From contig NZ_CP023406.1 in the NCBI RefSeq assembly GCF_002327105.1, positions 1-64,000 on the forward strand: a stretch of 64,000 nt of DNA. The letters are read 5' to 3'. The translations under genes and the position numbers were made by a program. Origin of the DNA: Luteimonas chenhongjianii. Lineage in GTDB: Bacteria > Pseudomonadota > Gammaproteobacteria > Xanthomonadales > Xanthomonadaceae. The notes beneath the pieces were generated by a model. That model was given only the letters and a program-made list of their open reading frames with translations. It made no database searches and was not told the DNA's origin. Shown piece by piece: positions 9,225 through 17,861 of this stretch (the first letter of the stretch is position 1; the number at the start of each line of letters is the position of its first letter).

Positions 9225-10540
9225 GACGCGGCCTTCTCGGCGTCGGCGGCGGCCAGCGCATCGAGCGCGGCCTGCACGGTGGCGACATCGACCCCGACGC
9301 CGAACGTGGCCGGTGCGTCCGCAAGTGCGAGCTCACCGCGGCGCAGGCGCGCGATCGTCTGGCCGGCATCACGCGGCGCATCGAATGCACTGCTCTGCAT
9401 CAGCACGCGATCACCGTCGACGAGCTTGAAGTAGAACTTCCCGTCGGCCTCGCGGTACTGCTTGAACATCGGCGGCGCGGCCTTGGCGGACGCGGGCGCG
9501 TCGGACGGAAGCGAGGCCGCACTGCCGAGATTGCGCAGACCGACCGCATCGCGCAGTTCGCGCAGCAGCGGAATCGCGTAGCGCTCGCGCAGGCGCTGGC
9601 CGCCGTCGCGCAGGATGTCCTCGATGTCGCCGGGTCTGGCGATCAGGGTCTCGTAGCGGTCCCGCATCGGCGCGATCTCGCGTTCGACGACATCGAACAG
9701 CTGCTGCTTGGCATCGCCCCAGCCGATGCCGTCGGCGAACGCCGCCGCGAAGCCCGCGGTTTCGTCGGGCGTCGCGAATGCCTGGTAGAGCTGGAACAGC
9801 GCCGAACCTTCGGTCGACTTCGCCTCGCCGGGCATGCGCGAGTCGGTGAGGATCGAGAACACCAGCTTCTTCAGCTGGGCGGGCGGTACGAACAACGGGA
9901 TGGTGTTGTCGTAGCTCTTGCTCATCTTGCGGCCGTCGAGACCCGGCAGGGTGGCGACGTTCTCGTCGATCGCGGCTTCCGGCAACGTGAACCAGTCGCG
10001 GCCATAGACATGGTTGAAGCGTTGGGCGAAATCGCGCGCCATTTCGATGTGCTGGATCTGGTCGCGGCCCACCGGCACCCGGTCGGCGTTGAAGATCAGG
10101 ATGTCGGCGGCCATCAGCACCGGATACATGAAGAGGCCTGCGGTCACCCCGGCGTCATCGTCCTCGCCCTCGGCGCGATTCTTGTCGACAGCGGCCTTGT
10201 ACGCATGCGCCCGGTTGAGGATGCCCTTGCCGGCGACGCAGGTCAGCAGCCACATCAGTTCCGTGGTCTCGGGCACGTCGCTCTGGCGGTAGAACCACAC
10301 CTTCGACGGATCCAGGCCGGCCGCAAGCCAGGTCGCCGCGATCTCCAGCGTCGAGCGCTGGGTGCGCGCCGGGTCCTGCGCCTTGATCAGGCTGTGCAGA
10401 TCGGCAAGGAAATAGAAGCTTTCGGTATCAGCCGCACGGCTGGCGGCAATCGCAGGTCGCACGGCGCCGACGTAGTTGCCGAGATGCGGCGTGCCTGACG
10501 TGGTGATGCCGGTCAGGACACGGATGGGGCGATGGGTCAT
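9221..10540 (-). CDS. trpS: tryptophanyl-tRNA synthetase with C-terminal extension
   Basis: Class I aminoacyl-tRNA synthetase charging tRNA-Trp. The HIGH-like motif is TSGTPHLGNYVGAV near residue 15, and the KMSKS loop is intact in GLDGRKMSKSYDNTIP. At 439 aa it is about 100 residues longer than the roughly 335-aa E. coli enzyme. The extra C-terminal part is a Pro/Ala linker and then a small domain, PMFKQYREADGKFYFKLVDG to about LRRGELALADA, which resembles the DUF1508/YegP fold. The start ATG at 10540 is followed directly by a family-like N-terminus (MTHRPIRVLTGIT). Confidence 0.95.
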   Translation of the reverse strand: MTHRPIRVLTGITTSGTPHLGNYVGAVRPAIAASRAADTESFYFLADLHSLIKAQDPARTQRSTLEIAATWLAAGLDPSKVWFYRQSDVPETTELMWLLTCVAGKGILNRAHAYKAAVDKNRAEGEDDDAGVTAGLFMYPVLMAADILIFNADRVPVGRDQIQHIEMARDFAQRFNHVYGRDWFTLPEAAIDENVATLPGLDGRKMSKSYDNTIPLFVPPAQLKKLVFSILTDSRMPGEAKSTEGSALFQLYQAFATPDETAGFAAAFADGIGWGDAKQQLFDVVEREIAPMRDRYETLIARPGDIEDILRDGGQRLRERYAIPLLRELRDAVGLRNLGSAASLPSDAPASAKAAPPMFKQYREADGKFYFKLVDGDRVLMQSSAFDAPRDAGQTIARLRRGELALADAPATFGVGVDVATVQAALDALAAADAEKAAS

Positions 10541-10773
10541 GGGTTCGCGGAAGGCGGATAACAGGCCTGCAGTCTAACCGCTGGTGCCGCCCGACCCGGC
10601 CAATGCCGGCGTGACCAGCCCCTGATGAACACGAAGCCCGGCCCCCCCGATCATTCGTGCCAGGCAGGCCGCCCCGCCAGATACCGCCGGTCGGGGCTTC
10701 GCATGATCGATTGCAAGCCGGATCCGGAGAACAGCCCCGGCCCGCTCAACCGGCCGCGAACCCGCACAAGCGA

Positions 10774-10796
10774 ACGGACCGGGGTGACCGGTCCGT
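10774..10796 (-). terminator. hairpin downstream of csbD
   Basis: A perfect 9-bp inverted repeat (ACGGACCGG, 5-base loop, CCGGTCCGT) lies 26 bases beyond the stop of the minus-strand csbD gene. There is no U-tract, so intrinsic termination would be weak. Inferred role: 3' end of the csbD transcript. Confidence 0.4.
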
Positions 10797-10822
10797 CCGT
10801 TGCCGCGCGATGCGCGCAGTGG

Positions 10823-11026
10823 TCAGTCGTTGAGCGTCTTCTCGAACTCGCGCACTTCCTTTTCTGCACGGTCGCGTTCCCAGCCATATCGCTCCTGCAG
10901 CTTGCCCGCGAGATATTTGCTGTCGCCGGCCACCACGTCGAATACGTCATCGGTCAGGTCGCCCCACTTGGCCTGCGCCCTGCCTTTCAACTGTGTCCAC
11001 TTGCCGGCAATGATGTCTTTGTTCAT
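10823..11026 (-). CDS. CsbD-family stress protein
   Basis: 67-aa hydrophilic protein with the complete CsbD pattern: [60 protein letters not shown]. CsbD proteins are small, charged general-stress proteins of unknown biochemistry. The start at 11026 is set by the family N-terminus and a GGAAA ribosome site a few bases upstream. It is transcribed alone, ahead of a hairpin. Confidence 0.9.
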   Translation of the reverse strand: MNKDIIAGKWTQLKGRAQAKWGDLTDDVFDVVAGDSKYLAGKLQERYGWERDRAEKEVREFEKTLND

Positions 11027-11184
11027 GGGTTTTCCTGTCTGTGGTAGGGATGATCCGAAACGGGTTGCGTGGCCCGGATAATCGAGATCCATCCTGACTT
11101 GGCACGCATGATTGCCGGGTCGAGAGGTCGTGAGTATGCCGTCACCTCGCTGAGTGCCCGCTCAGGTAGAACCCGCCCTCAAAA

Positions 11185-11209
11185 AAAAGGCCGGCATTGC
11201 CGGCCTTTT
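11185..11209. terminator. bidirectional rho-independent terminator
   Basis: AAAA-GGCCGGCA-A/T-TGCCGGCC-TTTT forms a near-perfect palindrome flanked by an A-run on the left and a T-run on the right, so it can terminate in both directions. On the minus strand it lies just downstream of the entericidin-like lipoprotein gene, which is its most likely client. Confidence 0.85.
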
Positions 11210-11225
11210 CTCCACAGCGGTCGAA

Positions 11226-11384
11226 TCAGGGGCGCGTGGTCGTGCCACCGGTCCGGTCCGCGCTTTCTTCAACCTTCTCGCCAACCTTCTGGACGTCCTG
11301 GCCAGCGCCCTTCATGGTGTTGCAGGCACTCAGGGTGCCGGCGGTGAACAGGGCGAGCAGCAGCAGTGCGGTCGTACGCTTCAT
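11226..11384 (-). CDS. entericidin A/B family small lipoprotein
   Basis: 52-aa protein with a lipoprotein signal peptide and lipobox (MKRTTALLLLALFTAGTLSA, then Cys21). The mature part is a short helix, NTMKGAGQDVQKVGEKVEES, as in entericidin A/B. Entericidins are small membrane-associated lipoproteins linked to stress and programmed lysis in enteric bacteria. Function here is by family only. A strong ribosome site (GGAGGA) lies seven bases before the ATG, a TATAGT -10-like element sits at 11447-11452 on the minus strand, and a rho-independent terminator follows the gene. It is therefore probably a single-gene transcript. Confidence 0.88.
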   Translation of the reverse strand: MKRTTALLLLALFTAGTLSACNTMKGAGQDVQKVGEKVEESADRTGGTTTRP

Positions 11385-11446
11385 TGAATCCTCCAGGGAG
11401 TTCCGGGTCGTTGCGAACAGCTGCGGTTATCCGCAACCATGGCGCG

Positions 11447-11452
11447 ACTATA
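11447..11452 (-). promoter_or_regulatory. possible -10 element of the entericidin-like gene
   Basis: TATAGT on the minus strand, about 60 bases upstream of the lipoprotein start, with a short inverted repeat (TGCGG-TTAT-CCGCA, 11422-11435) between it and the gene. No convincing -35 box is visible. Proposed from position and consensus only. Confidence 0.3.
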
Positions 11453-11540
11453 GGAAGGCGCCTCGTGAACGCGGCGTGCATCGCGAGCCGCGCCCGAGCG
11501 CCCTGTTCAATATTGCATGCAGGATGTGACGTGCCGTTGC

Positions 11541-12464
11541 TCAGTCGCGCATGAGGGTGGATTTGCCGAACAGGCTCTCCACCAGGTCCACAGCCAGTTC
11601 GGCGGTGGCATTGCCCTGGTCGAGCGCGGTGTTGACCTCGACGATGTCGAGCGAACCCAGGCGCCCGCTGTCGGCGATCATTTCCATCACCAGCTGCGCT
11701 TCGCGGTAGTTGATGCCGCCGGGCACCGGCGTGCCCGTACCCGGCGCGATCGTCGGATCGAGCACGTCGACATCGAAGCTCACATGCAGGTGCGTGCCCG
11801 CATCCACCCCCTCGAGCGCTTCCTCGATCACCCGGCGCATGCCCACCTCGTCGATGTAGCGCATATCGTAGATGTCCAGGCCGTGCTCCTTGACCATGCG
11901 CTTCTCGTCGGGATCGACCGAGCGGATGCCGATCTGCCGGAACTGCGAGACCTGCATCGACGGCGACGCCCCGCCCAGCGTGGTCAGCACGTCCGGGCCG
12001 ATGCCGCACAGGCAGGCCACCGGCATGCCGTGGACGTTGCCCGACGGGGTGATCTGCGAGGTGTTGAAATCGGTATGCGCGTCGAGCCACAACACGCGCA
12101 GCTTGCGACCCTGGCTGCGGCAGTGGTTGGCCACCGCGGCGATCGAGCCGATCGCCAGGCAATGGTCGCCGCCGAGCATCACCGGCATGCGCCCGCGCGC
12201 GAGTTCGGCCGTCGACGCCTCGAGCACCGCGCGATTCCACGCAACGACTTCCTCGAGGTGTCGATAGCCGTCGTGCGGGCCGGTCCACGGATTCTTCGGA
12301 CCCTTGAGGTCACCCAGATCGGCGACATCCACGCCGCGCGCGATCAGCGCCTCGACCAGTCCGGCGACCCGCAGGCCTTCCGGCCCCATCGACGCACCGC
12401 GGCGACCTGCGCCGACATCGGTGGGCACGCCGAAGATCGAGACCGGGGGATACGTCTGCTGCAT
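11541..12464 (-). CDS. rocF: arginase
   Basis: 307-aa Mn-dependent ureohydrolase converting arginine to ornithine and urea. The three manganese-binding signatures are present: MLGGDHCLAIGSIAA, LWLDAHTDFNTSQITPSGN, and HVSFDVDVLDPTIAPGTGTP. The substrate-loop residues around TPSGNVHGMP point to arginase rather than agmatinase or formiminoglutamase. The start at 12464 (MQQTYPPVSIFGVPTD) is preferred over an upstream in-frame ATG at 12530 because it begins the conserved first strand and has GGAG just upstream. No other arginine genes are adjacent. Confidence 0.93.
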   Translation of the reverse strand: MQQTYPPVSIFGVPTDVGAGRRGASMGPEGLRVAGLVEALIARGVDVADLGDLKGPKNPWTGPHDGYRHLEEVVAWNRAVLEASTAELARGRMPVMLGGDHCLAIGSIAAVANHCRSQGRKLRVLWLDAHTDFNTSQITPSGNVHGMPVACLCGIGPDVLTTLGGASPSMQVSQFRQIGIRSVDPDEKRMVKEHGLDIYDMRYIDEVGMRRVIEEALEGVDAGTHLHVSFDVDVLDPTIAPGTGTPVPGGINYREAQLVMEMIADSGRLGSLDIVEVNTALDQGNATAELAVDLVESLFGKSTLMRD

Positions 12465-12576
12465 GAGTGCTCCTTGCGAGGCGCGACCGCCACGTGCCGA
12501 CGGCGGTGGGATGGCATCGACACCGGGCAACCGCGGGGGGCGCGAACATGCGCGAAGGCGCGGGCGGCATCGGAAC

Positions 12577-12652
12577 TGGTGCCGGCACCCGGATTCGAAC
12601 TGGGGACCTACCGCTTACAAGGCGGTTGCTCTACCAACTGAGCTATGCCGGC
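12577..12652 (-). tRNA. tRNA-Thr (TGT anticodon)
   Basis: On the minus strand a 76-base cloverleaf reads GCCGGCATAGCTCAGTTGG at the 5' end. It has anticodon stem ACCGC/GCGGT with loop CTTGTAA (anticodon TGT), T-loop GTTCGAATC, and 3' GCCGGCACCA with an encoded CCA. The acceptor stem pairs fully. Confidence 0.95.
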
Positions 12653-12681
12653 ATGGCATGCGGCGGCGCCGCGCGGGGATT

Positions 12682-13425
12682 CTAACCTGCATCCCACTTC
12701 GGGTTGCACGCGTGCGGCTCGACACGCGGCGCACCGGCGCGATCGCGCAGCGATGCCGTGGTGTCGCTGTCGGCCAGCATCGCGTCGATCCAGTGGCGCT
12801 GCTGGGGATTGGGGATGGGCATGGCAACCACCTCGAAGCCGGCTGCGCGCAGCGCCTGCGCGCGCGCGCGCGCGCCGGACTCGCCGCCGAAACGGCCCAG
12901 GGCAATGGCATTCGCCTCGGCGCCGTCGGCGATGATGTAGTAGTCGTTGAAGCCTGCTTCCAGCAGGCGCGCGACCATCTGGCCCGCGGCGGCGCGGTCG
13001 GGCAGCGGCGCCATCCACACCCGCCAGCCGCGGGATGCGTCACCAACCTCGCGCGAGGCGACACGGACCACGTCGGGTGCGATCCGTTTCAGCGCCGCGT
13101 CCCGGGCGGCCGCGGTGTCGAACGGCCCCAGGGTGGCGCATTGCGGAGGATCTGCCGGACGCGGCGAGACGGGGGCGTTCGGCGACGCGGCCGACATCCG
13201 TGTCACCGCCGGCTCCAGCGCTTTGCCTCCGGCCGACACGGCGCCTTGCGGCTCGCCGCGATCCGACCCTGCAGAGCCGGGCCCTGCAACCTCCCGCGCC
13301 AGCTGCAGGGTCGATTCCGCCGTTTCGTCGGCAGCGACTTCCACCGCTGCGGCGCGCAGCGACCACCAGGCGGCGACGCCGAGATTGAGGATCACCAGCA
13401 GGACAACGAGCGCGCGCAGCAACAT
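12682..13425 (-). CDS. SPOR-domain-like membrane-anchored protein
   Basis: 247 aa with one N-terminal transmembrane anchor (MLLRALVVLLVILNLGVAAW), a low-complexity Ala/Gly/Pro region, and a C-terminal part that resembles the SPOR peptidoglycan-binding fold (CATLGPFDTAAARDAALKRI, WRVWMAPLPDRAAAGQMVAR, FNDYYIIADGAEANAIALGR). SPOR proteins bind denuded septal glycan. The gene directly follows coaX on the same strand, nine bases away, an order I associate with Xanthomonadaceae. The SPOR assignment is by pattern only. Confidence 0.75.
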   Translation of the reverse strand: MLLRALVVLLVILNLGVAAWWSLRAAAVEVAADETAESTLQLAREVAGPGSAGSDRGEPQGAVSAGGKALEPAVTRMSAASPNAPVSPRPADPPQCATLGPFDTAAARDAALKRIAPDVVRVASREVGDASRGWRVWMAPLPDRAAAGQMVARLLEAGFNDYYIIADGAEANAIALGRFGGESGARARAQALRAAGFEVVAMPIPNPQQRHWIDAMLADSDTTASLRDRAGAPRVEPHACNPKWDAG

Positions 13426-13434
13426 GGTCGAATC

Positions 13435-14184
13435 CTAAGCTTCCCGCCGGGCGGAACCGATCGCACGGTACCAGCGCGCGAGTCCGTGCAGCACCAGGTC
13501 GCTGCGCCAATGCGCGCCAGGTAACCGCGCGCGCAAGGCGGCGGCGCCACCGCCATGCAGCAGCAGCCGTGGCATGGCGCCCAGACGCGCGTGCGCCTCC
13601 GCCCGACTGCGCTCGACGAGGCCGAGCGCCGCGCCTTCGCATCCCGACACCAGCGCATCTTCGGTATCGACGGCGAACTCCGCATAGGCGCCACCGGTTG
13701 GCGGGAGCTGGGCGACCCGGCGATGCAGAGCCTCGCGCATCAGCGACGGCGACGGCGCGATCCGGCCGCCGAGGTGGCGCCCCGCGTCGTCGATCAGATC
13801 CACGGTGAGCGCGGTACCGACCCCGACCACCAGCGTCGAGACCCCATCGGCCTGCGCGGCGAGCAGTGCGAGGAACCGGTCGACACCCAGCCGCGCCGGG
13901 TCCGCATAGGCGATGCGCAGGCCGTCGAGCGCGGGCAGGGTCTGCGCAAGCTGCACCCGGGCGCCACGGGCCGCCAGCGCATCGAGCAGGATCGCCCGCA
14001 GCGCGGGCCCGGCGACGCTGGCGACGATCGCAACGTCGATCCGCGCCGGCAGGGCATCGAGCCATCCGGCATCGAATCCGCCGTCCCCGTGCGCGGTGCC
14101 CTGCACCGGGCCGATGTCCCCGTCGGCGGCAAGCGGCGCGAACTTCAGCCGCGTATTGCCCAGGTCGAACAGCCACGTGCTCAT
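13435..14184 (-). CDS. coaX: type III pantothenate kinase
   Basis: 249-aa ASKHA-fold kinase phosphorylating pantothenate, the first step of coenzyme A synthesis. Diagnostic elements: N-terminal phosphate motif MSTWLFDLGNTRLKFAPL; DPARLGVDRFLALLAAQ with the catalytic aspartate; LVVGVGTALTVDLIDDAG; and GGRIAPSPSLMREALHRR. The start overlaps the birA stop by four bases (14181-14184), so birA, coaX and the SPOR-like gene form one minus-strand operon. Confidence 0.93.
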   Translation of the reverse strand: MSTWLFDLGNTRLKFAPLAADGDIGPVQGTAHGDGGFDAGWLDALPARIDVAIVASVAGPALRAILLDALAARGARVQLAQTLPALDGLRIAYADPARLGVDRFLALLAAQADGVSTLVVGVGTALTVDLIDDAGRHLGGRIAPSPSLMREALHRRVAQLPPTGGAYAEFAVDTEDALVSGCEGAALGLVERSRAEAHARLGAMPRLLLHGGGAAALRARLPGAHWRSDLVLHGLARWYRAIGSARREA

Positions 14185-15209
14185 GCGGCGCCGGTCCTGC
14201 GCACGCTGACCTCACCGGCGTGGAAGGCGCGCAGCTGGCCATCGATCTCGACCTGCAGCGCGCCGTCGTCGGCGATGCCCGCGGCGATGCCGCGCACCGG
14301 CGCGGCCTCCGTGTGGATCTCGACCTCAGCCCCCGAAAGCGCATCGATCCGCGCGTAGCGTTCGCGGAACGGGGCCAGGCCTTCGCGGTCGAACAGGTCG
14401 AGCGCCGGCAACCAGGCCCCCAGCACGGCTGCGGCCAGACTGTCGCGGGTCGGTACGGCGCTGCCGCCGCACCGCGTCAGGTCCGTCCAGGGCTGGTCGA
14501 TCAAGGCGGCCTGGGCCTCGGGCATGCGCACATTGATGCCGATCCCGAGCACGGCGCGCGCCGGACCCGCATGCTCGCCCCCGCCCTCGACCAGGATCCC
14601 GCCGAGCTTGCGCAGACCGTCGCTGCTGGCGACGACGAGATCGTTGGGCCACTTCAGCCGCACCGCGCCGATGCCGAGGCCGTGGATCGCCTCCACCGCG
14701 GCGACGCCCGCGACGAGGCTCAGCCCGCCCAGACGCGCCAGCCCGCCCTCGAAGCCGCGCTGCAGCGACAGGTACAGATGCGCGCCCAGCGGCGACTGCC
14801 ACTCGCGCCCGCGCCGGCCACGCCCGCCGGTCTGGCGCTCGGCCAGCAGCACCTGCGCAAGGGCGCCGGGCATGGGACGTCGCAGCAACTGCGCGTTGGT
14901 CGAGTCCACGCTCCAGGCCACCTCGAGCGATGAGAGCCGCGCGCGCGCATCCGCAGGCAGCGCGGCACGGATCGCGTCGGCGTCGAGCAGGGAGAGCGGC
15001 TGCGCCAGCGCGTAGCCGACGCCCGGCCGAGCGACGATCGGCACGCCGGCCTCGCGCAGCAGGCTGATCCGCTTCCACACCGCGGCACGCGTCTGTCCCG
15101 ACTCGCGCGCCAGCACGTCGCCCGAGACCGGCCCGGCGATGAGTCGCTGCAGCAGGGTGCGCTCGGGCGTGGGATCGGCTGGCGCCGACGGCGGCGGGAA
15201 GGAAGGCAT
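14181..15209 (-). CDS. birA: biotin-[acetyl-CoA-carboxylase] ligase / biotin operon repressor
   Basis: 342 aa, bifunctional by layout. An N-terminal winged-helix domain at about 15-75 (LLQRLIAGPVSGDVLARESG, TRAAVWKRISLLREAGVPIV) is followed by the biotin protein ligase core with GGRGRRGREWQSPLGAHLYL, VRLKWPNDLVV and GGILVEGGGEHAG, and a small C-terminal SH3-like domain. It makes biotinyl-AMP, attaches biotin to the carboxylase carrier protein, and can repress biotin genes. The start ATG at 15209 is chosen because the upstream in-frame sequence is unlike the family. Confidence 0.93.
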   Translation of the reverse strand: MPSFPPPSAPADPTPERTLLQRLIAGPVSGDVLARESGQTRAAVWKRISLLREAGVPIVARPGVGYALAQPLSLLDADAIRAALPADARARLSSLEVAWSVDSTNAQLLRRPMPGALAQVLLAERQTGGRGRRGREWQSPLGAHLYLSLQRGFEGGLARLGGLSLVAGVAAVEAIHGLGIGAVRLKWPNDLVVASSDGLRKLGGILVEGGGEHAGPARAVLGIGINVRMPEAQAALIDQPWTDLTRCGGSAVPTRDSLAAAVLGAWLPALDLFDREGLAPFRERYARIDALSGAEVEIHTEAAPVRGIAAGIADDGALQVEIDGQLRAFHAGEVSVRRTGAA

Positions 15210-15318
15210 CGAAGGATTATCGGCGAGCCGGCGACGGGTGTCGCCCGCTGTTGTGCACGACGCCCCCGAGGCTGGGGTATGATCAGTCGGCTGCGCACCG
15301 CTTCCGCCGGGGGTTCCG

Positions 15319-15585
15319 ATGTCCGCACGTTTGATGGTCTGCCTGTTGCTGCTGGGCGCGAGCCTGCCGGTCATCGCACGCGATGCGCGCGCCGAGGCGG
15401 GCGCCGAGGCGCTGTGTCCTCCCGCCACCGGCCAGGCAGAAGCGGTGCTCGACACCGGAAGCGTGCGCAGTGCGCCCGCCGCCAGCGCGACGAAATCACG
15501 GCCCGCGGCCAACGGCGGCGGCGAAGTCGAGCACACCGTCCGCGGCACGCGCTGGCACAGCTTCCTGCCGGGCATGTTCCGCTGA
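15319..15585 (+). CDS. small secreted protein of unknown function
   Basis: 88 aa with a signal peptide (MSARLMVCLLLLGASLPVIA), followed by a short Ala-rich mature part and a conserved-looking tail, VEHTVRGTRWHSFLPGMFR. No family recognised. A TATGAT -10-like element lies about 36 bases upstream (15278-15283), and mtfA starts 16 bases after the stop. The tail and the clean signal sequence argue that it is a true gene. Confidence 0.6.
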   Translation: MSARLMVCLLLLGASLPVIARDARAEAGAEALCPPATGQAEAVLDTGSVRSAPAASATKSRPAANGGGEVEHTVRGTRWHSFLPGMFR

Positions 15586-15601
15586 GGCGCCTTGCCGGCA
15601 C

Positions 15602-16441
15602 GTGCGTTCGCTGATCCGCCGCCTGTTTCCGGGCGCGCCACCCACCATTCCCGATACCCCCTGGGCTGCAGCCTGCGAGCGCCTGCCCTGGGTGGCCGCG
15701 CTCGATGACGCGCGTCGACAACGGCTGCGCACGCTCAGCGGCGCCTTCCTCCACGACAAGACCATCACTCCGGTCGCCGGCCTGGAACTCGACAGCGAGG
15801 CGCGGGTCGCGCTGGCAGCACTGTGCTGCCTGCCGCTGCTCGAGTTCGGCGCGCAAGGCCTGCATGGCTGGTCGCAGCTGATCGTGTATCCCGAGGCGTT
15901 CCGGGTGAACCGCAGTCATCTCGACGCGGCGGGGGTGATGCACGAATGGGAGGACGAGCTGATCGGCGAGTCCTGGGACAGCGGGCCGCTTGTGCTGTCC
16001 TGGGCCGACGTGCAGGCCGACATCGCCGAGCCCGATGCCGGCTTCTGCGTGGCAGTGCACGAGATGGCGCACAAGATCGACGTCCTCGACGGCCTGCTCG
16101 ACGGCACTCCGCCGCTGCCACGCGAGTGGCAGCGCGCCTGGGCGCGCGATTTCCAGCGCAGCTTCGATGCTTTCGTCGAACGCGTGGACGCCGGCGAGGA
16201 GATGCCGATCGATCCCTACGCGGCCGAGGCACCGGAAGAGTTCTTCGCGGTCTGCAGCGAATACCACTTCAGCGCGCCGGCGTTGCTGGCCGAGGTACTG
16301 CCCGATGTCGCCGCGCACCTGGTCCGCTTCTACGGCGCCTCGCCGTTCGCGACCCGCGATCAGAAGCCCGGCGGCAACCGCACAGAGAAACAGGCGCCGC
16401 CGAGTTCCTCGGACCGGCCTACGCTCAGTTCGCCCCGATAG
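15602..16441 (+). CDS. mtfA: MtfA-family (M90) zinc peptidase
   Basis: 279 aa of the MtfA/DgsA anti-repressor family. In E. coli MtfA binds the glucose regulator Mlc and has metal-dependent peptidase activity. The zinc motif is CVAVHEMAHKIDVLDGLLDG (HExxH...D), and the third-ligand region is APEEFFAVCSEYHF. Upstream, HGWSQLIVYPEAFRVN and the WEDELIGESWDSGPLVLSW stretch match the family. I choose a GTG start at 15602 (VRSLIRRLFPGAPP). The 3' end overlaps the convergent phoQ gene by 82 bases. Confidence 0.88.
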   Translation: MRSLIRRLFPGAPPTIPDTPWAAACERLPWVAALDDARRQRLRTLSGAFLHDKTITPVAGLELDSEARVALAALCCLPLLEFGAQGLHGWSQLIVYPEAFRVNRSHLDAAGVMHEWEDELIGESWDSGPLVLSWADVQADIAEPDAGFCVAVHEMAHKIDVLDGLLDGTPPLPREWQRAWARDFQRSFDAFVERVDAGEEMPIDPYAAEAPEEFFAVCSEYHFSAPALLAEVLPDVAAHLVRFYGASPFATRDQKPGGNRTEKQAPPSSSDRPTLSSPR

Positions 16442-17778
16442 CTGTGGACGAGGTCCTGCACGATCGACAGGCCGATCCCATGGCCCTGCACGCGCTCGTC
16501 GCCGCGCACGCCGCGTTGCAGGACCGCGGCCACGCGGTCGGGCGGAATGCCCGGACCGTCGTCCTCGACGATCAGCACCAACCCCGGACGGCGGTTGGGT
16601 GCGGTGTCGCCGGGCCGCACGGTCAGCAGCACCCGTGACTTCGCCCACTTGAAGGCGTTTTCCAGCAGGTTGCCCAGCAGTTCCTGCAGGTCGCCGGGCT
16701 CGCCGTGGAAGCGCGCGCTCGGGTCGATCTCGAACTCGCAGACCGTGCCCTTGGCCGCGTAGATCTTCTCCAGGCCGCGCACGATCTGCTCGGCATGCGG
16801 CTCGATCTCGATCGGCGCGGAAAACAGCTGATGGCCGCTCGAGGCGGCGCGCGCGAGCTGGTAGGTCACCAGATCGCTCATGCGCTGCAACTGGGTCTCC
16901 ACCTCTTCGCGCAGTTCGGCATCTCCGGTGCCCGCGTCGAGGCGCGAACGCAGCACCGCGAGCGGTGTCTTGAGGCTGTGTGCGAGGTCGGACATCGTGT
17001 TGCGCTGCCGGGCGAGGTGCTCGCGCTCGCTGTCGATCAGCGCATTGATGCTTTCGGTCAGCGGTTGCAGCTCGTGCGGATGCTGGGTGCCCATGCGCTC
17101 GGCCTGGCCGCGCTGCACGCGTACGAGTTCCTGCTCCACGCGCCGCAGCGGCCACAGACTCCAGCGCACGATCAGGCCCTGGAGCAGCAGCAGGATCACA
17201 CCCGCGACGCCCAGGTTCACCCACAGCGCCGCACGAAAGACACGCAGCTGACGCGGCACGATGCCGGCGTCCTCGATCACGTAGATGGTGTAGGGGAATT
17301 CCTCTTCGCTGCGGCCGTCCGGCGCCCACACCAGCCCAAGACCGTAGCGGTAGACCTCGCCCGGGGTCCCGTTACTCTGGACCATCGGCAGCGGACCTTC
17401 GAACTTCTCTTCGCGCGCCGACAGCATCGGCGCTTCGGGCAGCTGCGGACCCGACGCCGAGCGCGAGGTCCACGTACCCGACGGCAGTACGACCTCGGCG
17501 TAGAGCCCGCTGCCCGGCCGCAGGAAGCGGTCGTCGGGCGGCGACTCGGAGGGATAGATTTCGCCGCCGCGCAGGAACTCGATGTCGCCGGCGTAAGAGT
17601 AGACGTAATTGCGCAGCCGCTCGCGCTGGCCTTCACTGGCCACGTCGATGAAGGCGCGATCAAGCGCATAGCCGGCGAGCGCCAGGAAGGCGAGCAGGCC
17701 GATACTTGCGGCGAGCAACTGCCGCGCCCGCAGCGAACGTGGGCGCAGGCGTGCGGACAGTGGGCGATCAGCCACCAT
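16360..17778 (-). CDS. phoQ: two-component sensor histidine kinase PhoQ
   Basis: 472-aa inner-membrane kinase. Two transmembrane helices (LLAASIGLLAFLALAGYAL near 25 and LWVNLGVAGVILLLLQGLI near 195) flank a periplasmic sensor domain of about 150 residues. HAMP-like linker and H-box DLAHSLKTPLAVL follow, then the ATPase boxes LLGNLLENAFKWAKS (N), VEDDGPGIPPDR (G1) and GHGIGLSIVQDLV (G2). The response regulator PhoP lies 83 bases upstream on the same strand, as in Xanthomonas. The PhoPQ name follows from gene order and family resemblance; the signal sensed is not inferable. Confidence 0.88.
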   Translation of the reverse strand: MVADRPLSARLRPRSLRARQLLAASIGLLAFLALAGYALDRAFIDVASEGQRERLRNYVYSYAGDIEFLRGGEIYPSESPPDDRFLRPGSGLYAEVVLPSGTWTSRSASGPQLPEAPMLSAREEKFEGPLPMVQSNGTPGEVYRYGLGLVWAPDGRSEEEFPYTIYVIEDAGIVPRQLRVFRAALWVNLGVAGVILLLLQGLIVRWSLWPLRRVEQELVRVQRGQAERMGTQHPHELQPLTESINALIDSEREHLARQRNTMSDLAHSLKTPLAVLRSRLDAGTGDAELREEVETQLQRMSDLVTYQLARAASSGHQLFSAPIEIEPHAEQIVRGLEKIYAAKGTVCEFEIDPSARFHGEPGDLQELLGNLLENAFKWAKSRVLLTVRPGDTAPNRRPGLVLIVEDDGPGIPPDRVAAVLQRGVRGDERVQGHGIGLSIVQDLVHSYRGELSVGRSEELGGACFSVRLPPGF

Positions 17779-17861
17779 GGTTCAGAACTTCGTAGACATC
17801 GGCCGCGCATGCTGCGCGAGCGGAGCATGCGACGCCAGCGCGGAATGCCGGCGGCGCCGGA

